DNA of 64,000 nt, taken from positions 496,001 to 560,000 of the forward strand of contig NZ_BDCU01000018.1 of assembly GCF_001618425.1 (NCBI RefSeq), read 5' to 3'. The notes beneath the pieces were generated by a model. The model ran no database searches, had not been told where the DNA came from, and saw only the letters and a program-made list of their open reading frames with translations. Shown one piece after another: positions 18,032-27,700 of the stretch. Position 1 is the first letter of the stretch. Every line of letters starts with the position of its first letter. This DNA is from Nocardia fusca NBRC 14340. GTDB lineage: Bacteria > Actinomycetota > Actinomycetes > Mycobacteriales > Mycobacteriaceae. The position numbers and the translations under genes are program-made.

Positions 18032-19159
18032 ATGAAATCCAAGGGTGCATTGATCTGGGATTACGCGCAGCCGTGGTCGGTCGAGGAGATCGAGATCGGC
18101 GACCCCCAGTACGGCGAGGTGAAGGTCCGGGTCGAGACCGCCGGGTTGTGCCAGTTCGATCAGCGCCTGGCCAGCGGCGATGTGCCCACCGCCGAGTTCC
18201 CGATCCTGGGCGGGCACGAGGGGGCGGGTGTGATCGTCGAGGTCGGCGCCGGAGTGGAGCAGCTCGCCGTGGGCGACCACGTGGTGTTCTCCTTCATCCC
18301 GGCCTGCGGGATATGCCAATCCTGCCTATCCGGTCATCACAATCTGTGCGACCGAGGTCAGGATCTGCTCACCCGGGGCGCGGTGTCCGACGGCACTTTC
18401 CGCATCCGCGCCCGCGACCGTAATGTGCACCCCACCTCACTGATCGGCGCGTTCGCCCCGTATGCGGTTGTACACAAGAGTTCGGTCGTCAAGATCGACC
18501 CGTCGATCCCCTTCGATATCGCCTGCCTCGCCAGCTGCAGTGTCACCACTGGGTACGGAGCGGTGGTCAATACGGCGACGGTCCGCCCCGGCGAGGATGT
18601 CGCGGTGGTCGGCGCGGGCGCGGTCGGCACTGCGGCGATCCAGGCGGCGGTCATCTCCGGCGCCCGCCGCATCTTCGCGGTGGACCCGATCGAATCGAAG
18701 CGCACGCAGGCCGCGAAATTCGGTGCCACCCATATCTATCCGACAATCGACAGCGCTATCGGCGGTATCGAGGAGGTCACCGGCGGCCAGATGTGCCGGA
18801 CGGTGATCGTCGCGGTCGGGCGGTGCGACGGCCACGATCTGGCGAAATGGATGCGGATCACCGCCAAGGCCGGCAGCTGCGTCCTCGCCGCCACCGGCGA
18901 TGCCGCGGAGACCAATCCGCGCATGAATCTCTCGGCGCTCACCTTCCAGCAGAAGAGTCTGTGCGGCACGTTGTTCGGTGGCGGAAACCCCCAGCTACTC
19001 ATTCCCGAGGTCCTCGCGCTCTACAAACTGGGCGACCTCGGACTCGGCGATATGATCACCCGCGAATACACCCTCGAGCAGATCAACGAGGGTGTCACCG
19101 ATATGCTCGAGGGCCGCAATATCCGCGGAATCATCCGCTTCACCGACGCGGACCGCTGA
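18032..19159 (+). CDS. NDMA-dependent (mycofactocin-type) zinc alcohol dehydrogenase
   Basis: A 375-residue class III-like zinc alcohol dehydrogenase. Catalytic-zinc elements are GLCQFDQR (Cys) and GHEGAGV (His-Glu); the structural-zinc loop is CGICQSCLSGHHNLC with four cysteines; the Rossmann motif is VVGAGAVGTAA with AVDPIESKR. The sequence pattern resembles NDMA-dependent alcohol dehydrogenases, which hold NAD(H) permanently and need an external electron acceptor such as mycofactocin. Together with the upstream mycofactocin-type SDR this suggests a shared redox pathway for alcohols. It converges with the MaoC gene, sharing a hairpin that includes both stop codons. Confidence 0.85.
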   Translation: MKSKGALIWDYAQPWSVEEIEIGDPQYGEVKVRVETAGLCQFDQRLASGDVPTAEFPILGGHEGAGVIVEVGAGVEQLAVGDHVVFSFIPACGICQSCLSGHHNLCDRGQDLLTRGAVSDGTFRIRARDRNVHPTSLIGAFAPYAVVHKSSVVKIDPSIPFDIACLASCSVTTGYGAVVNTATVRPGEDVAVVGAGAVGTAAIQAAVISGARRIFAVDPIESKRTQAAKFGATHIYPTIDSAIGGIEEVTGGQMCRTVIVAVGRCDGHDLAKWMRITAKAGSCVLAATGDAAETNPRMNLSALTFQQKSLCGTLFGGGNPQLLIPEVLALYKLGDLGLGDMITREYTLEQINEGVTDMLEGRNIRGIIRFTDADR

Positions 19160-19178
19160 CCCGGGGAGGCCGGGTCAG
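19156..19178. terminator. Bidirectional terminator containing both stop codons
   Basis: CTGACCCGG (19156-19164) and CCGGGTCAG (19170-19178) form a perfect 9-bp stem with a five-base loop. The left arm contains the TGA of the alcohol dehydrogenase and the right arm the TGA of the convergent MaoC gene. Confidence 0.6.
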
Positions 19179-19633
19179 AACACGACCCGGCTCACCGCCT
19201 CCGCGATCAATGCCGGCTTCGACCCACCCTCGATCTCCACCGTGTGTTGAACGACCAGCTGCAGCGCACCGCCGGACACCTCGGCCGCATCGGCCAGCAC
19301 GGCCGTGGACCGCACCTTCGCGCCCACCGGCACCGGGCTCGGGAACCGGACCTTGTTCGAGCCGTAGTTGATGCCCAGCTTGGCGTTCGCGAAGCCGAAG
19401 ATCTGCGACCCGAGCAGCGGCAGCAACGACAGCGTCAGGTAGCCGTGCGCGATGGGCCCGCCGAACGGACTCTCCCGCTTCGCGCGCTCGGGATCGACAT
19501 GGATCCACTGATGATCTCCGGTGGCCTCGGCGAACTGGTCGACCATTTGCTGGGTGACCTCCACCCAGTCGCTCGTGCCCAGGGTCTCCCCCACCGCGGC
19601 GAGAACTTCATCCTTGCCGGTGAATGTGCGCAC
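19175..19633 (-). CDS. MaoC-like (R)-specific enoyl-CoA hydratase
   Basis: A 152-residue single-hotdog protein of the MaoC/NodN type. The hydratase-2 signature is intact: ATGDHQWIHVDPERA with the catalytic Asp and His, followed by SPFGGPIAHGYLTLSLLP. Length and sequence resemble mycobacterial HtdZ-type hydratases, which add water to trans-2-enoyl-CoA. GTG at 19633 is chosen because GAGGAG lies nine bases upstream; the ORF is open 14 codons further. A plausible promoter lies about 60 bases upstream. Confidence 0.85.
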   Translation of the reverse strand: MRTFTGKDEVLAAVGETLGTSDWVEVTQQMVDQFAEATGDHQWIHVDPERAKRESPFGGPIAHGYLTLSLLPLLGSQIFGFANAKLGINYGSNKVRFPSPVPVGAKVRSTAVLADAAEVSGGALQLVVQHTVEIEGGSKPALIAEAVSRVVF

Positions 19634-19689
19634 TGTCCGTCTCCTCGGGTTCGTGCCGCGCCGTCGCGGCATCACCTGTTCCCCTAATA

Positions 19690-19718
19690 GGTATTCCGCA
19701 CTTCGGACAGGAGTTCAA
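19690..19718 (-). promoter_or_regulatory. Candidate promoter of the MaoC gene
   Basis: On the minus strand TTGAAC (19713-19718) and AATACC (19690-19695) are separated by exactly 17 bases, 57 bases upstream of the MaoC GTG. The region is the most AT-rich part of the divergent gap. The -10 match is weak. Confidence 0.35.
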
Positions 19719-19965
19719 GCCTTTAAGAGACATTTTCTACATTCGTCGCAAATTCCGTGGTGGCGACACATACGCCCCGGCCATCGGGCAGCCGCGGCCC
19801 CTCGCAACGGTAACCCGTACGACCGTTATGCTGCGGCAGATCGTCCCCGGCACGATCCGGCAACGGCGCCGCGACGACCGGCACACCGAGCGGTGTCCCG
19901 ACCGTCCGACCCCCGACCTCGGCGGCGCCGCCCGCCGGCCTGGCGTTCCACGAGGAGATCCGCTC

Positions 19966-20703
19966 TTGACCGTGCTCACCTTCTGCCTCGTCACGGTCGC
20001 CGGATTCTTCGCCGGGCTCGTGGGATACGTGACCGGGATCGCCTCGCTGATCTCGTATCCGGCCCTGCTCGCCGCCGGACTCTCGCCGGTCTCGGCCAAT
20101 GTGACCAATACCGTTGCCATGGTCGCCGTCGGAGTCGGCTCGACCGCGAAGGCGGGCGCGGCAGTCAAGGACAATTCCCGGGCGCTACTGGTTCACGCCG
20201 GTTGCGCTGCCCTCGGCGGGCTCGGCGGCGCCGCGCTGCTGCTCACCACCTCGGCGGAGATCTTCGCCGCCGTCGTCCCCTTCCTCATCGCCATGGCCTC
20301 GGCGAGCCTGCTGCTCCAGCCCAAACTGCGTGAACTCGCCGGCGGCCGGACCTTCCCCCGGCTCTACCCACTCGCCACCGCCGTCGTCGCCCTCTACGGC
20401 GGCTACTTCGGCGCGGGGGTCGGCGTCATGTTCCTCGCCCTGATCCTCGTCTGCACCTCGGAGACCATCTGGCGGGCCAGTGTGCTCAAGAGCGTGCTGA
20501 CCGGTGTCGCCAACCTGGTCGCGGCCGTGGGTTTCGCCGTCTTCGGGCCGGTGCACTGGCTCGCCGCGCTGGCCATGGGCCTGGGCGCGTTCGCCGGCGG
20601 ATGGTACGGGCCACCGCTGGTCGCCCGCCTGCCCCCGACCGCCATGCGCATCGGTGTCGCCCTGTGCGGCTTCGGGCTCGCCGGCTATCTCGCGATCACC
20701 TGA
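19966..20703 (+). CDS. TauE/SafE (TSUP) family permease
   Basis: A 245-residue membrane protein of the sulfite/organosulfonate exporter family. It has about eight hydrophobic segments and the duplicated family motif: GYVTGIASLISYPALLAAGL followed by PVSANVTNTVA in the first half and YGGYFGAGVGVMFLALIL in the second half. Substrates in the family are small anions such as sulfite, sulfoacetate or taurine. TTG at 19966 is preceded by GAGGAG at a proper distance, so it is preferred to the much longer open frame upstream; GTG at 19972 is an alternative. About 330 bases separate it from the divergent MaoC gene. Confidence 0.85.
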   Translation: MTVLTFCLVTVAGFFAGLVGYVTGIASLISYPALLAAGLSPVSANVTNTVAMVAVGVGSTAKAGAAVKDNSRALLVHAGCAALGGLGGAALLLTTSAEIFAAVVPFLIAMASASLLLQPKLRELAGGRTFPRLYPLATAVVALYGGYFGAGVGVMFLALILVCTSETIWRASVLKSVLTGVANLVAAVGFAVFGPVHWLAALAMGLGAFAGGWYGPPLVARLPPTAMRIGVALCGFGLAGYLAIT

Positions 20704-20726
20704 CCGGGCCGATGGCCGGGGCCCGG
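20704..20726. terminator. Hairpin between converging genes
   Basis: CCGGGCC (20704-20710) and GGCCCGG (20720-20726) form a 7-bp stem with a nine-base loop, directly between the TSUP stop codon and the end of the broken alcohol dehydrogenase gene. Confidence 0.4.
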
Positions 20727-20727
20727 C

Positions 20728-21542
20728 TCACGCGGCGGGGTCGAGCACCACTTTGACCACGCCGTCCTGCTTGGCCTGGAACATCCGATAGGCCTCCGGC
20801 GCCGCCGACAACGGCATCCGGTGGGTGGTGAACGAATCCACGCCCAGCGGATCGCTGTCGTCGAGCAGCGGCAGGATGTCGTCGGCCCAGCGCTTCACAT
20901 TCGCCTGGCCCATCCGCAACTGGATCTGTTTGTCGAACAAGGTGCGCATCGGCATCGGATCCACCGTCCCGCCGTAGACACCGATGATCGAGATGGTGCC
21001 CCCACGCCGGACGATATCGATCGCGGTGTGCAGCGCCGCGAGCCGGTCCACACTCATGGTGTCCATCGCGGGCGCGCCAGCCGCGTCGGCAGATACGACG
21101 CCATACGCTGCGCCGTAGCGGCCAGCGGCGACCCATGGGCCTCCATCCCGACCGCCTCGATCACCGAATCGGTGCACCGGCCCTCGGTGCGGTCGCGGAT
21201 GGCATCGGCCAGTCCGTCACCGACCGCCCGCAGATCGATGGTTTCGATACCGCGCGCGGCGACGCGGTCCAGCCGCTCGGGAACAAGATCCACCCCGATC
21301 ACCCGGAACCCGCGATGATGCGCCACCCGGGCGGCCATATCGCCGATCGGCCCCAGCCCGAGCACCGTCACCGACCCGCCCTCCGGAACGCCCGCGTACT
21401 CCACGGCCTGCCACGCGGTCGGCAGCACGTCGGACAGGAACAGGTAGCGCGTATCGTCCGCGTCGCCCGGCTCCCGGATCCCCGGATCCGGCACCTCCTC
21501 GACCGATACGTCCCGCTTACCCTGCCAGGTCACCGCCTTCAT
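20728..21542 (-). pseudogene. Broken zinc-dependent alcohol dehydrogenase (formaldehyde-dehydrogenase-like)
   Basis: The gene starts normally at 21542 (MKAVTWQGKRDVSVEEVPDP), but near 21460 it jumps straight to the segment YLFLSDVLPTAWQAVEYAGV that in intact enzymes lies roughly 120 residues later. The catalytic domain, including every zinc ligand and the GHE motif, is gone. The Rossmann motif VLGLGPIGDMAA remains. Near 21070 the frame shifts, and the C-terminus (VDRLAALHTAIDIVRRGGT, GVYGG, VKRWADDILPLL, then KQDGVVKVVLDP) is in another frame. The product cannot be an active dehydrogenase. About 280 bases between it and the next gene contain only an unrecognisable minus-strand frame. Confidence 0.88.
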
Positions 21543-21820
21543 CTGCGCCACCTCCGGACTCGAGTACTGCCGCCCCGGCAGGACGAGTGGGCCGCGATCC
21601 GGTCGGGAGCGCGACTGCCGGGGCCGACCGTCGGCGGCTACCCGCGACCTCCCAGGACAAACCGGCAACCCCCCAGGCGTCGGCCGCTCCGGCCGCCGCG
21701 GGCAGCAGCGGCTCGGCCTGTTTCGGGGCATCGGGGGTCCACTCCCGAAGCGGCTCTACGACTTTTCCGTAGAAGTCGTCGACCGAGGAGGTCACGCTGG
21801 TGAGGAAAGTCGCCGCCGAA

Positions 21821-22921
21821 TCAGTTCGGGCCCAGGAAGGTGTGCAGGCGTTGGATTTCCGCGTCCAGGGCGGTGGCGAAGGCCCGGCCCTTCGGAGCGC
21901 CGTCCACAAATCCGACCTCGACCGCGCTGCCCGGACCCGCACAGTTCGCCCAGCCGATCACGCGGTCGCGCCACAGCATGGGCATCGCGTAGTACCCGCG
22001 GACCCGCTGGGCGACGGGGGTGTAGGCCTCGAACCGGTAGTCCCAGCCCCAGATCCGGCCGAAACGTTTCCGGTCCCAGACGAGGGGATCGAAGGGCGCC
22101 AGGAAGCGGACCCGTGCCTGCGGCGCGCGCTCGGCGGGCTCCAGATCCGACGGCCACAGGTAGCGGACCCCGTCGACGGTCAGGGCGGACAGTTCACCGG
22201 TGGCCAGGAGTTCGCGGATGGTCGCCGAACCGGTCGCGCCGCCGATCGGCCGGACGATGCGATTGACCGTAGCGGCGAGGGTCGATTCGGTGGCAGGGGC
22301 GAGCGTACGCGCCACCCGCAGCGCGAGGACCCGCCGGCGCTCGGCCGGGTCCAGGGTGATCTCCGGGAGCTCGGCGATCTCGTAGCGGCGGATACCGGAA
22401 ACGCGGTCGGCCACTCGTAGCAGCCCGTAGCGATGGAGCTCCTCGAGCGCGACGGTGGTGGCCGACGAGGTGCCGCCCCATGCGTTGACCACGCCGCGGT
22501 GCCCGAAATGCGCTTGCAGCTCGCGCGGGTGCACCACGCCGCGTTCCCGGACGAAATCCAGTACCGCCACCGACTGCCCGGTGTGCGGGAACTCGCCGTC
22601 GGTACCCCGCGGGTGGTGGCGGGGATGCAGGTAGGGGCGCAGCCGGGGGACGGTGTAGCCGTAGGCGTAGAGGAGATCCTCGTCGATTCCGAGTGCGCGG
22701 TAGTCACGGTCGAGATCGCCGGCCCGGTAGCCGCGCACCCGATGCCGCAGGATCAGGTCCTGCGCCCGGGCGGGCGAACGGATGGGGTCGGCCTGCACGA
22801 ACTCCAGTTCGGCCAGGGCCTCGGCGAGTGAGCCCGGACTGCGCGGCAGTGACCAGGCGACGGCGTGGGAACGCAACCATGCCAGTGACATGGGGCCGAG
22901 GGTATCGGCGCCCTCCGACAT
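21821..22921 (-). CDS. YcaQ/AlkX-like winged-helix DNA glycosylase family protein
   Basis: About 366 residues of the HTH_42 (YcaQ/AlkZ) family, which removes alkylated bases and unhooks interstrand cross-links. The fold consists of three winged-helix-like repeats. The N-terminal FVQADPIRSPARAQDLIL contains Q-x-D, matching the QxD catalytic motif described for YcaQ/AlkX rather than the QxQ of AlkZ. The C-terminal PFDPLVWDRKRFGRIWGWDY and RVRGYYAMPMLWRDRVIGW are family hallmarks. Starts at 22921 or 22891 are both possible; neither has a clear ribosome-binding site. The DUF2867 gene ends 55 bases upstream on the same strand, so the two may be cotranscribed. Confidence 0.8.
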   Translation of the reverse strand: MSEGADTLGPMSLAWLRSHAVAWSLPRSPGSLAEALAELEFVQADPIRSPARAQDLILRHRVRGYRAGDLDRDYRALGIDEDLLYAYGYTVPRLRPYLHPRHHPRGTDGEFPHTGQSVAVLDFVRERGVVHPRELQAHFGHRGVVNAWGGTSSATTVALEELHRYGLLRVADRVSGIRRYEIAELPEITLDPAERRRVLALRVARTLAPATESTLAATVNRIVRPIGGATGSATIRELLATGELSALTVDGVRYLWPSDLEPAERAPQARVRFLAPFDPLVWDRKRFGRIWGWDYRFEAYTPVAQRVRGYYAMPMLWRDRVIGWANCAGPGSAVEVGFVDGAPKGRAFATALDAEIQRLHTFLGPN

Positions 22922-22976
22922 CGTGCCGCGCCGCCCGCGCCCACCCGCCTCGAAACAGGTCGTGAAAAGGCAGGAT

Positions 22977-24485
22977 TCAATGCTCTCCCCGGCCCGGGCG
23001 GTGCCGCGGACTCGGCACGCCGCCGCGACCACCGGCCGCCTTCTCGGCCGCGCCGGTGATGTTGCGGGTCATCCCGCCGAAGACCACGGCGTGGAAGGGC
23101 ACGATCGACTTCCAGTACAGATGCCCGGCCAGCCCGTGCGGCTCGAATACGGCACGTTGCCGGTAGAGCGCGCCGGCATCTCCGTTGCCGGGCCGCACTT
23201 CCAGCTCGAGCCAGGCCCGGCCCGGCACCCGCATCTCCGCGCGCAGGCGCAGCAGGGTGGGCCGTTCGATCCGCTCCACCCGCCACCAGTCCAGCGCCTC
23301 CCCCTCGTGGAGCCGGTGCGGGTCACGCCGGCCCCGGCGCAGTCCGACCCCGCCGGCGAGGCGGTCCAGCCAGCCGCGTAGCGACCAGGCCAGCGGGTAC
23401 GAATACCAGCCGTGTTCGCCGCCGATCGACTCGATCACCGTCCACAGCACGGCCGGGTCCGCGCTCGTCGGACGTTCCCGGAGGTCCTGATAGAGAGATC
23501 CGCCCGACCACGCCGGATCCGTGGGCAACGGCTCGGCGGGCGCGGGCCCGGCATCCGACCAGCGGGTCGGCACATCCGAATCCCGGATGCGGGTCAACGC
23601 CAGTTCCACGGCGCGCCGGACCCCGGTGAGACCTCCATCGGGGTCGGGGATGTGCGCGGCGATCTCGTGCTCGGCGCATACGACATCGTTGACCAGGGAT
23701 TCCATCAGGGGAACCGCGATCGCCCGGGGCACCGGCGTCACCAGGTTCACCCACTGTGCCGACAGCCACGGCGTCAGCACCGGCACCGGCACGATCACCC
23801 GCCGCGGCAACCCGGCCACCTGCGCGTACACCCGCATCATCTGTTCGTAGGTGAGGACATCCGGCCCCCCGATATCGAAGGCGCCGGTCACGGTGGCCGG
23901 GAGTTCCGCCGCCCGGGCCAGGTAGTACAGCACATCCCGGACGGCGATCGGCTGGATCCGCGACCGTACCCAGCGGGGGGTGACCATGGCGGGCAGGCGT
24001 TCGGTGAGGTAGCGCAGCATCTCGAAACTGGCCGAACCCGAACCGATCACCACCGCCGCCCGGAACACCAGCGCGGGCACGGCACCGTCGAGCAGGATCC
24101 GGCCGACCTCCGCGCGCGAGGACAGATGCCGGGACAGGTCCTGTCCGGCGGGCGCTATCCCACCGAGGTAGACCATCCGGCCGAGCCCGGCGGCCGCGGC
24201 CTCCCGGGCGACGATGGTCGCCGCCTCGCGGTCCACGGTGTCGAAATCCGAGCGGGTCAGCGAATGGACCAGGTAGTACAGGACCTCCTGGCCTGCCAGC
24301 GCCGTACGCACATCCGCGGCGACCGTGACATCACCGCGTACGATCTCCACCCGGTCGCGCCACGGCGCGTCGGTGAGCTTGCCCGGAGTCCGCGCGAGCA
24401 CCCGCACGGTATGACCGGCGCGCAGGAGTTCCGGTACCAGGCGACCACCGAGGTAGCCGGTGGCCCCGAACACCACACAGCGCAT
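22977..24485 (-). CDS. NAD(P)H-binding protein with C-terminal DUF2867 domain
   Basis: A 502-residue fusion. Residues about 1-300 are an atypical SDR/NmrA-like epimerase domain starting at MRCVVFGATGYLGGRLVPEL, with VLARTPGKL and a LVHSLTRSDF segment. Residues about 330-490 are a DUF2867 domain (a START-like fold) with YSYPLAWSLRGWLDRLAGGV, DWWRVERIE and HLYWKSIVPFHAVVFGGMTR. This fusion is common in actinobacteria, of unknown substrate; involvement with a lipid or polyprenyl ligand is only a guess. ATG at 24485 is preceded by GGAGGAG. The gene is divergent from the P-type ATPase with a 284-base gap in which I see no further gene. Confidence 0.82.
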   Translation of the reverse strand: MRCVVFGATGYLGGRLVPELLRAGHTVRVLARTPGKLTDAPWRDRVEIVRGDVTVAADVRTALAGQEVLYYLVHSLTRSDFDTVDREAATIVAREAAAAGLGRMVYLGGIAPAGQDLSRHLSSRAEVGRILLDGAVPALVFRAAVVIGSGSASFEMLRYLTERLPAMVTPRWVRSRIQPIAVRDVLYYLARAAELPATVTGAFDIGGPDVLTYEQMMRVYAQVAGLPRRVIVPVPVLTPWLSAQWVNLVTPVPRAIAVPLMESLVNDVVCAEHEIAAHIPDPDGGLTGVRRAVELALTRIRDSDVPTRWSDAGPAPAEPLPTDPAWSGGSLYQDLRERPTSADPAVLWTVIESIGGEHGWYSYPLAWSLRGWLDRLAGGVGLRRGRRDPHRLHEGEALDWWRVERIERPTLLRLRAEMRVPGRAWLELEVRPGNGDAGALYRQRAVFEPHGLAGHLYWKSIVPFHAVVFGGMTRNITGAAEKAAGGRGGVPSPRHRPGRGEH

Positions 24486-24769
24486 GGGACTCCTCCGTCG
24501 GTTGCCGGTGACCACGGCCGGGTCGAGAACCGCTGCTGGGCGCTCACCGCGACCGCCGTCTCGCGGCCCGCGCCGTGCCCTGCCGAGTACGTGGGTCCTG
24601 CCCACCGCACTCTTGCAGGCTAGCCCGGGAGCGGCGCCGCGGGCAGGGCGACACCGCCGCACCCGGACACCGACTCACACTCGATACCTGCCGCCGCGAC
24701 GGTGCTCCGAGCGGCGGATATGCCCGGTCGGCAGCGTTTGACCGGGCCTGCGCAGGGTAGGCGCCACCT

Positions 24770-27700
24770 ATGGGTCCCTCTGTGCGAAGCATGCTGTCTC
24801 CCCGCTTGTTGACCGCTCCGGTTTCCACCGCGGCCGCGGTGGTGCGCGCCGGAACCGGCCGTGCCGTCGGCACTGGCGTCCGGGCGGTCGAGGCGCCGTG
24901 GTGGGCGGCGGAGAAGGTCGTCACAACGGTCGCATCCGGTCTCTCCACGCTCGAATCCGACGAGTCGGCGAGTCTGCGCGACGATCTGGCGGCACTGATC
25001 GACCCCCGCGACCGCCGCGCCCAGCGCCGGATCGAGGTGACCGAGGACCACGCGACCATCGAGGTGCGCGGCCTGGACAACGGTCAGGGATCGGCGGTGA
25101 CCCGCTCGCTGGAACAGCACCTCGGCCGGCTGCGCGGAGTGGAGTGGTGGCGGGTCAACGCGGTCACCGGCCGGATCGTCACCGCGCTGTCCAGCGGCGC
25201 CGATCTGGAGAAGTTGCTGGAGGCGGTGGAGGAGGTCGAAGAGGAGTCCGATGTCGCCGATACCGGCTGGAGCCGCGCCGCCGAATTCCCGGCCGACCGC
25301 GAACCCGTCCTGGCCGCGGCCATCGAGGTGGCCGGTGATGTGTGCGCCATCGCGGTGTCGGCCGCGGGCGCGGTGCCGCCGCTGCGCGGACTGATGCGAA
25401 GCGTGCGCGCGGTGGCGGCGTTCACCGACGCCCAGCCCCGGCTGCGCGCGCATCTGGAGCAGCGGCTGGGCAGCGCCCGCACCGACATGGTCCTCGCCAT
25501 CGCCAATGCCGCGGGGGCCGCGCTGGGTGAGGGCGCGGCCGGCGGCGTCACCAACCTGCTGGCCGATACCGTCCAGCGCGGATTCATCCTCACCGAGGCA
25601 CTGGCCCGTCGCGGGCAGTGGCAGGTGTGGGAGACCGATATCGTCGACGCCGAGCATTTCGGGGTTGCCGAGCCGTTACCGCCCTATACCCGGCCCGCCG
25701 ATATGCCGCGGGGCCCGGTGGAACGGGTCGCCGACGAGACGGCGGCCGCCTCGCTGGCGGGTGCGGCCACCCTGGCCGGTCTGGGCCGGATAGGTGACGT
25801 TCCGGACGCACTCATGCTGGGTGCACCGAAGACCGCGCGCGCCGGACGGGAAGTGTTCGCCGCGACGGTGTCCACCGCGCTCGCCGGTGCCGGCGTGCTC
25901 ACTCTGCATCCGGCGGCGTGGCGGCGGCTCGACAGACTCACCGCTCTGGTGGTCGACGGCGAAGCGCTGGCCACGTCCGGGCGGATGGTGCTCGAGGTGG
26001 AGACGACCGGCGAGGGCTGGCCGGCGGCGCGGGTCTGGAGCACCGCGCAGCGGCTGCTGTGGGCCACCACCGACGAGGTGGCACCGGCGGACCGGAAGGC
26101 GGTGCGACTGGTGCGCCCCGATTCGGGGGCTCCCGACCGCGGCGCCACCACCCGCCCGGTCTGGCGCGAACTGCGCGAGGGTGAGCGAGTACTCGGCCGC
26201 GTACTGGTCGGGCGGGAGCTCGACCCGCGGGCGCATGATGTACTGGGCACAGCCCGGCGGGCCGGGCTGCGGGTGGTGCTCGCCGGCCACCGGGACGCCG
26301 GCGAGCTCCGCAGCCTCGCCGATGAATTCGTGAACGCCCAGGGCTCCCTCAGCTCCCATGTCCACCGGCTCCAGAAGCAGGGGCATGTGGTCGCGGTGCT
26401 GGCCACTCGCGCGCACAAGGCGCTCGACCACGCCGATGTCGCGGTCGGCATCGTCGGCTGCGAAGGCGGCGGTATCCATGTGCCCTGGTCGGCCGATCTG
26501 CTGTGCCGGGACCTGGGCCAGGTGCAGCGCACCCTCGCCGTGGTGGGGCCCGCCCGGCAGGTCAGCGAACGCGGCCGCACGCTGGCGCTGTCGGCGTGCA
26601 GCCTGACCGGGCTGCTGCTCGCGGCCTCACCCGCCTCCCGCTCGCGGACCGCGCCCATGATCGCCGCGAATTTCGCCGGCCTGTTCAACGGCGCGGTGGC
26701 CGGTGCGCGCGCGGTCCGCCCCCGACCGTCCGCCGAGCACGCGCCGCAGCTGCCCTGGCACGCGCTGGAACCGGACGAGGTGCTGGCCCGGCTACCCGAA
26801 CCGGCACCACCGGCCGACCGCGCCACCGACGAACCCGCGAACCGCGGCGCGGTAGCGGCCCGGCTGTCGTCACTGACCGATTTCCTCGGCCATATGCGCC
26901 GGGAGCTGGCCGATCCGCTGACTCCGATCCTGGGTGTCGGCGCCGCGGCGACCGCGATTCTCGGCTCACCCTCCGACGCGGTACTGCTGTCGTCGGTACT
27001 CACCGTGAACGCGATGATCTCCGCACGCCAGCGCCAGGCCGCCGAGAACGAGTTGTTCGACCTCATCGAGGGCGAGCGATTGTCCGGGCGGGTGATCGAC
27101 CGCGCCGATATCGACGCCGAGAACCCGGCCGTCGCGGATCTTCCCGCCGACTGCCTGCTGGTCGGCGATGTGTTCACGATCCGTGCCGGTGAGGTGGTGC
27201 CCGCCGACGCCCGGCTGTTGCGCGCAGAGGATCTGGAAATGGACGAGTCCGGGCTCACCGGCGAATCGGTGACGGTGCCCAAACAGGTCGAGGCCACGCC
27301 GGGTGCGGCGCTCGGCGACCGCGCCTGCCTTGTCTTCGAGGGCACGACGGTGGTGAGCGGGTCCGCGGTGGCCGTGGTCGTCGCGGTCGGCGCCGATACC
27401 CAGGCGGGCCGCGCCACCGCGGGCGCGGTGCCGCCGGAGAAGGGCGGCGTCCAGGCGCAGCTGCGGGCCCTGACCGATCGCGCGCTGCCGCTCACCCTCT
27501 CCGGCGGCGCGATCGTGACCGCGCTCGGCGGTCTCCGCGGCCGCGCCCTACGGGCGGCGATCGCCGACGGGGTGGGTGTCGCGGTCGCGGCGGTACCCGA
27601 AGGGCTGCCCCTGGTCGCCACCGTGGCGCAGCTCGCCGCGGCACGGCGGCTGTCCCGCTACGGCGTGCTGGTCCGCGCCAACCGCGCGGTCGAGGCCCTG

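Noticed and set aside
21517..21795. A possible 92-codon gene on the minus strand starting at GTG 21795 (SSVDDFYGKVVEPLREWTPD)
   Set aside because: No ribosome-binding site, no recognisable family, and it overlaps the start of the broken alcohol dehydrogenase; the first half may be another remnant.
25684..27621. A 645-codon minus-strand frame inside the P-type ATPase gene
   Set aside because: Low-complexity Ser/Arg/Ala composition and no family motif; it is the antisense shadow of a well-supported gene.
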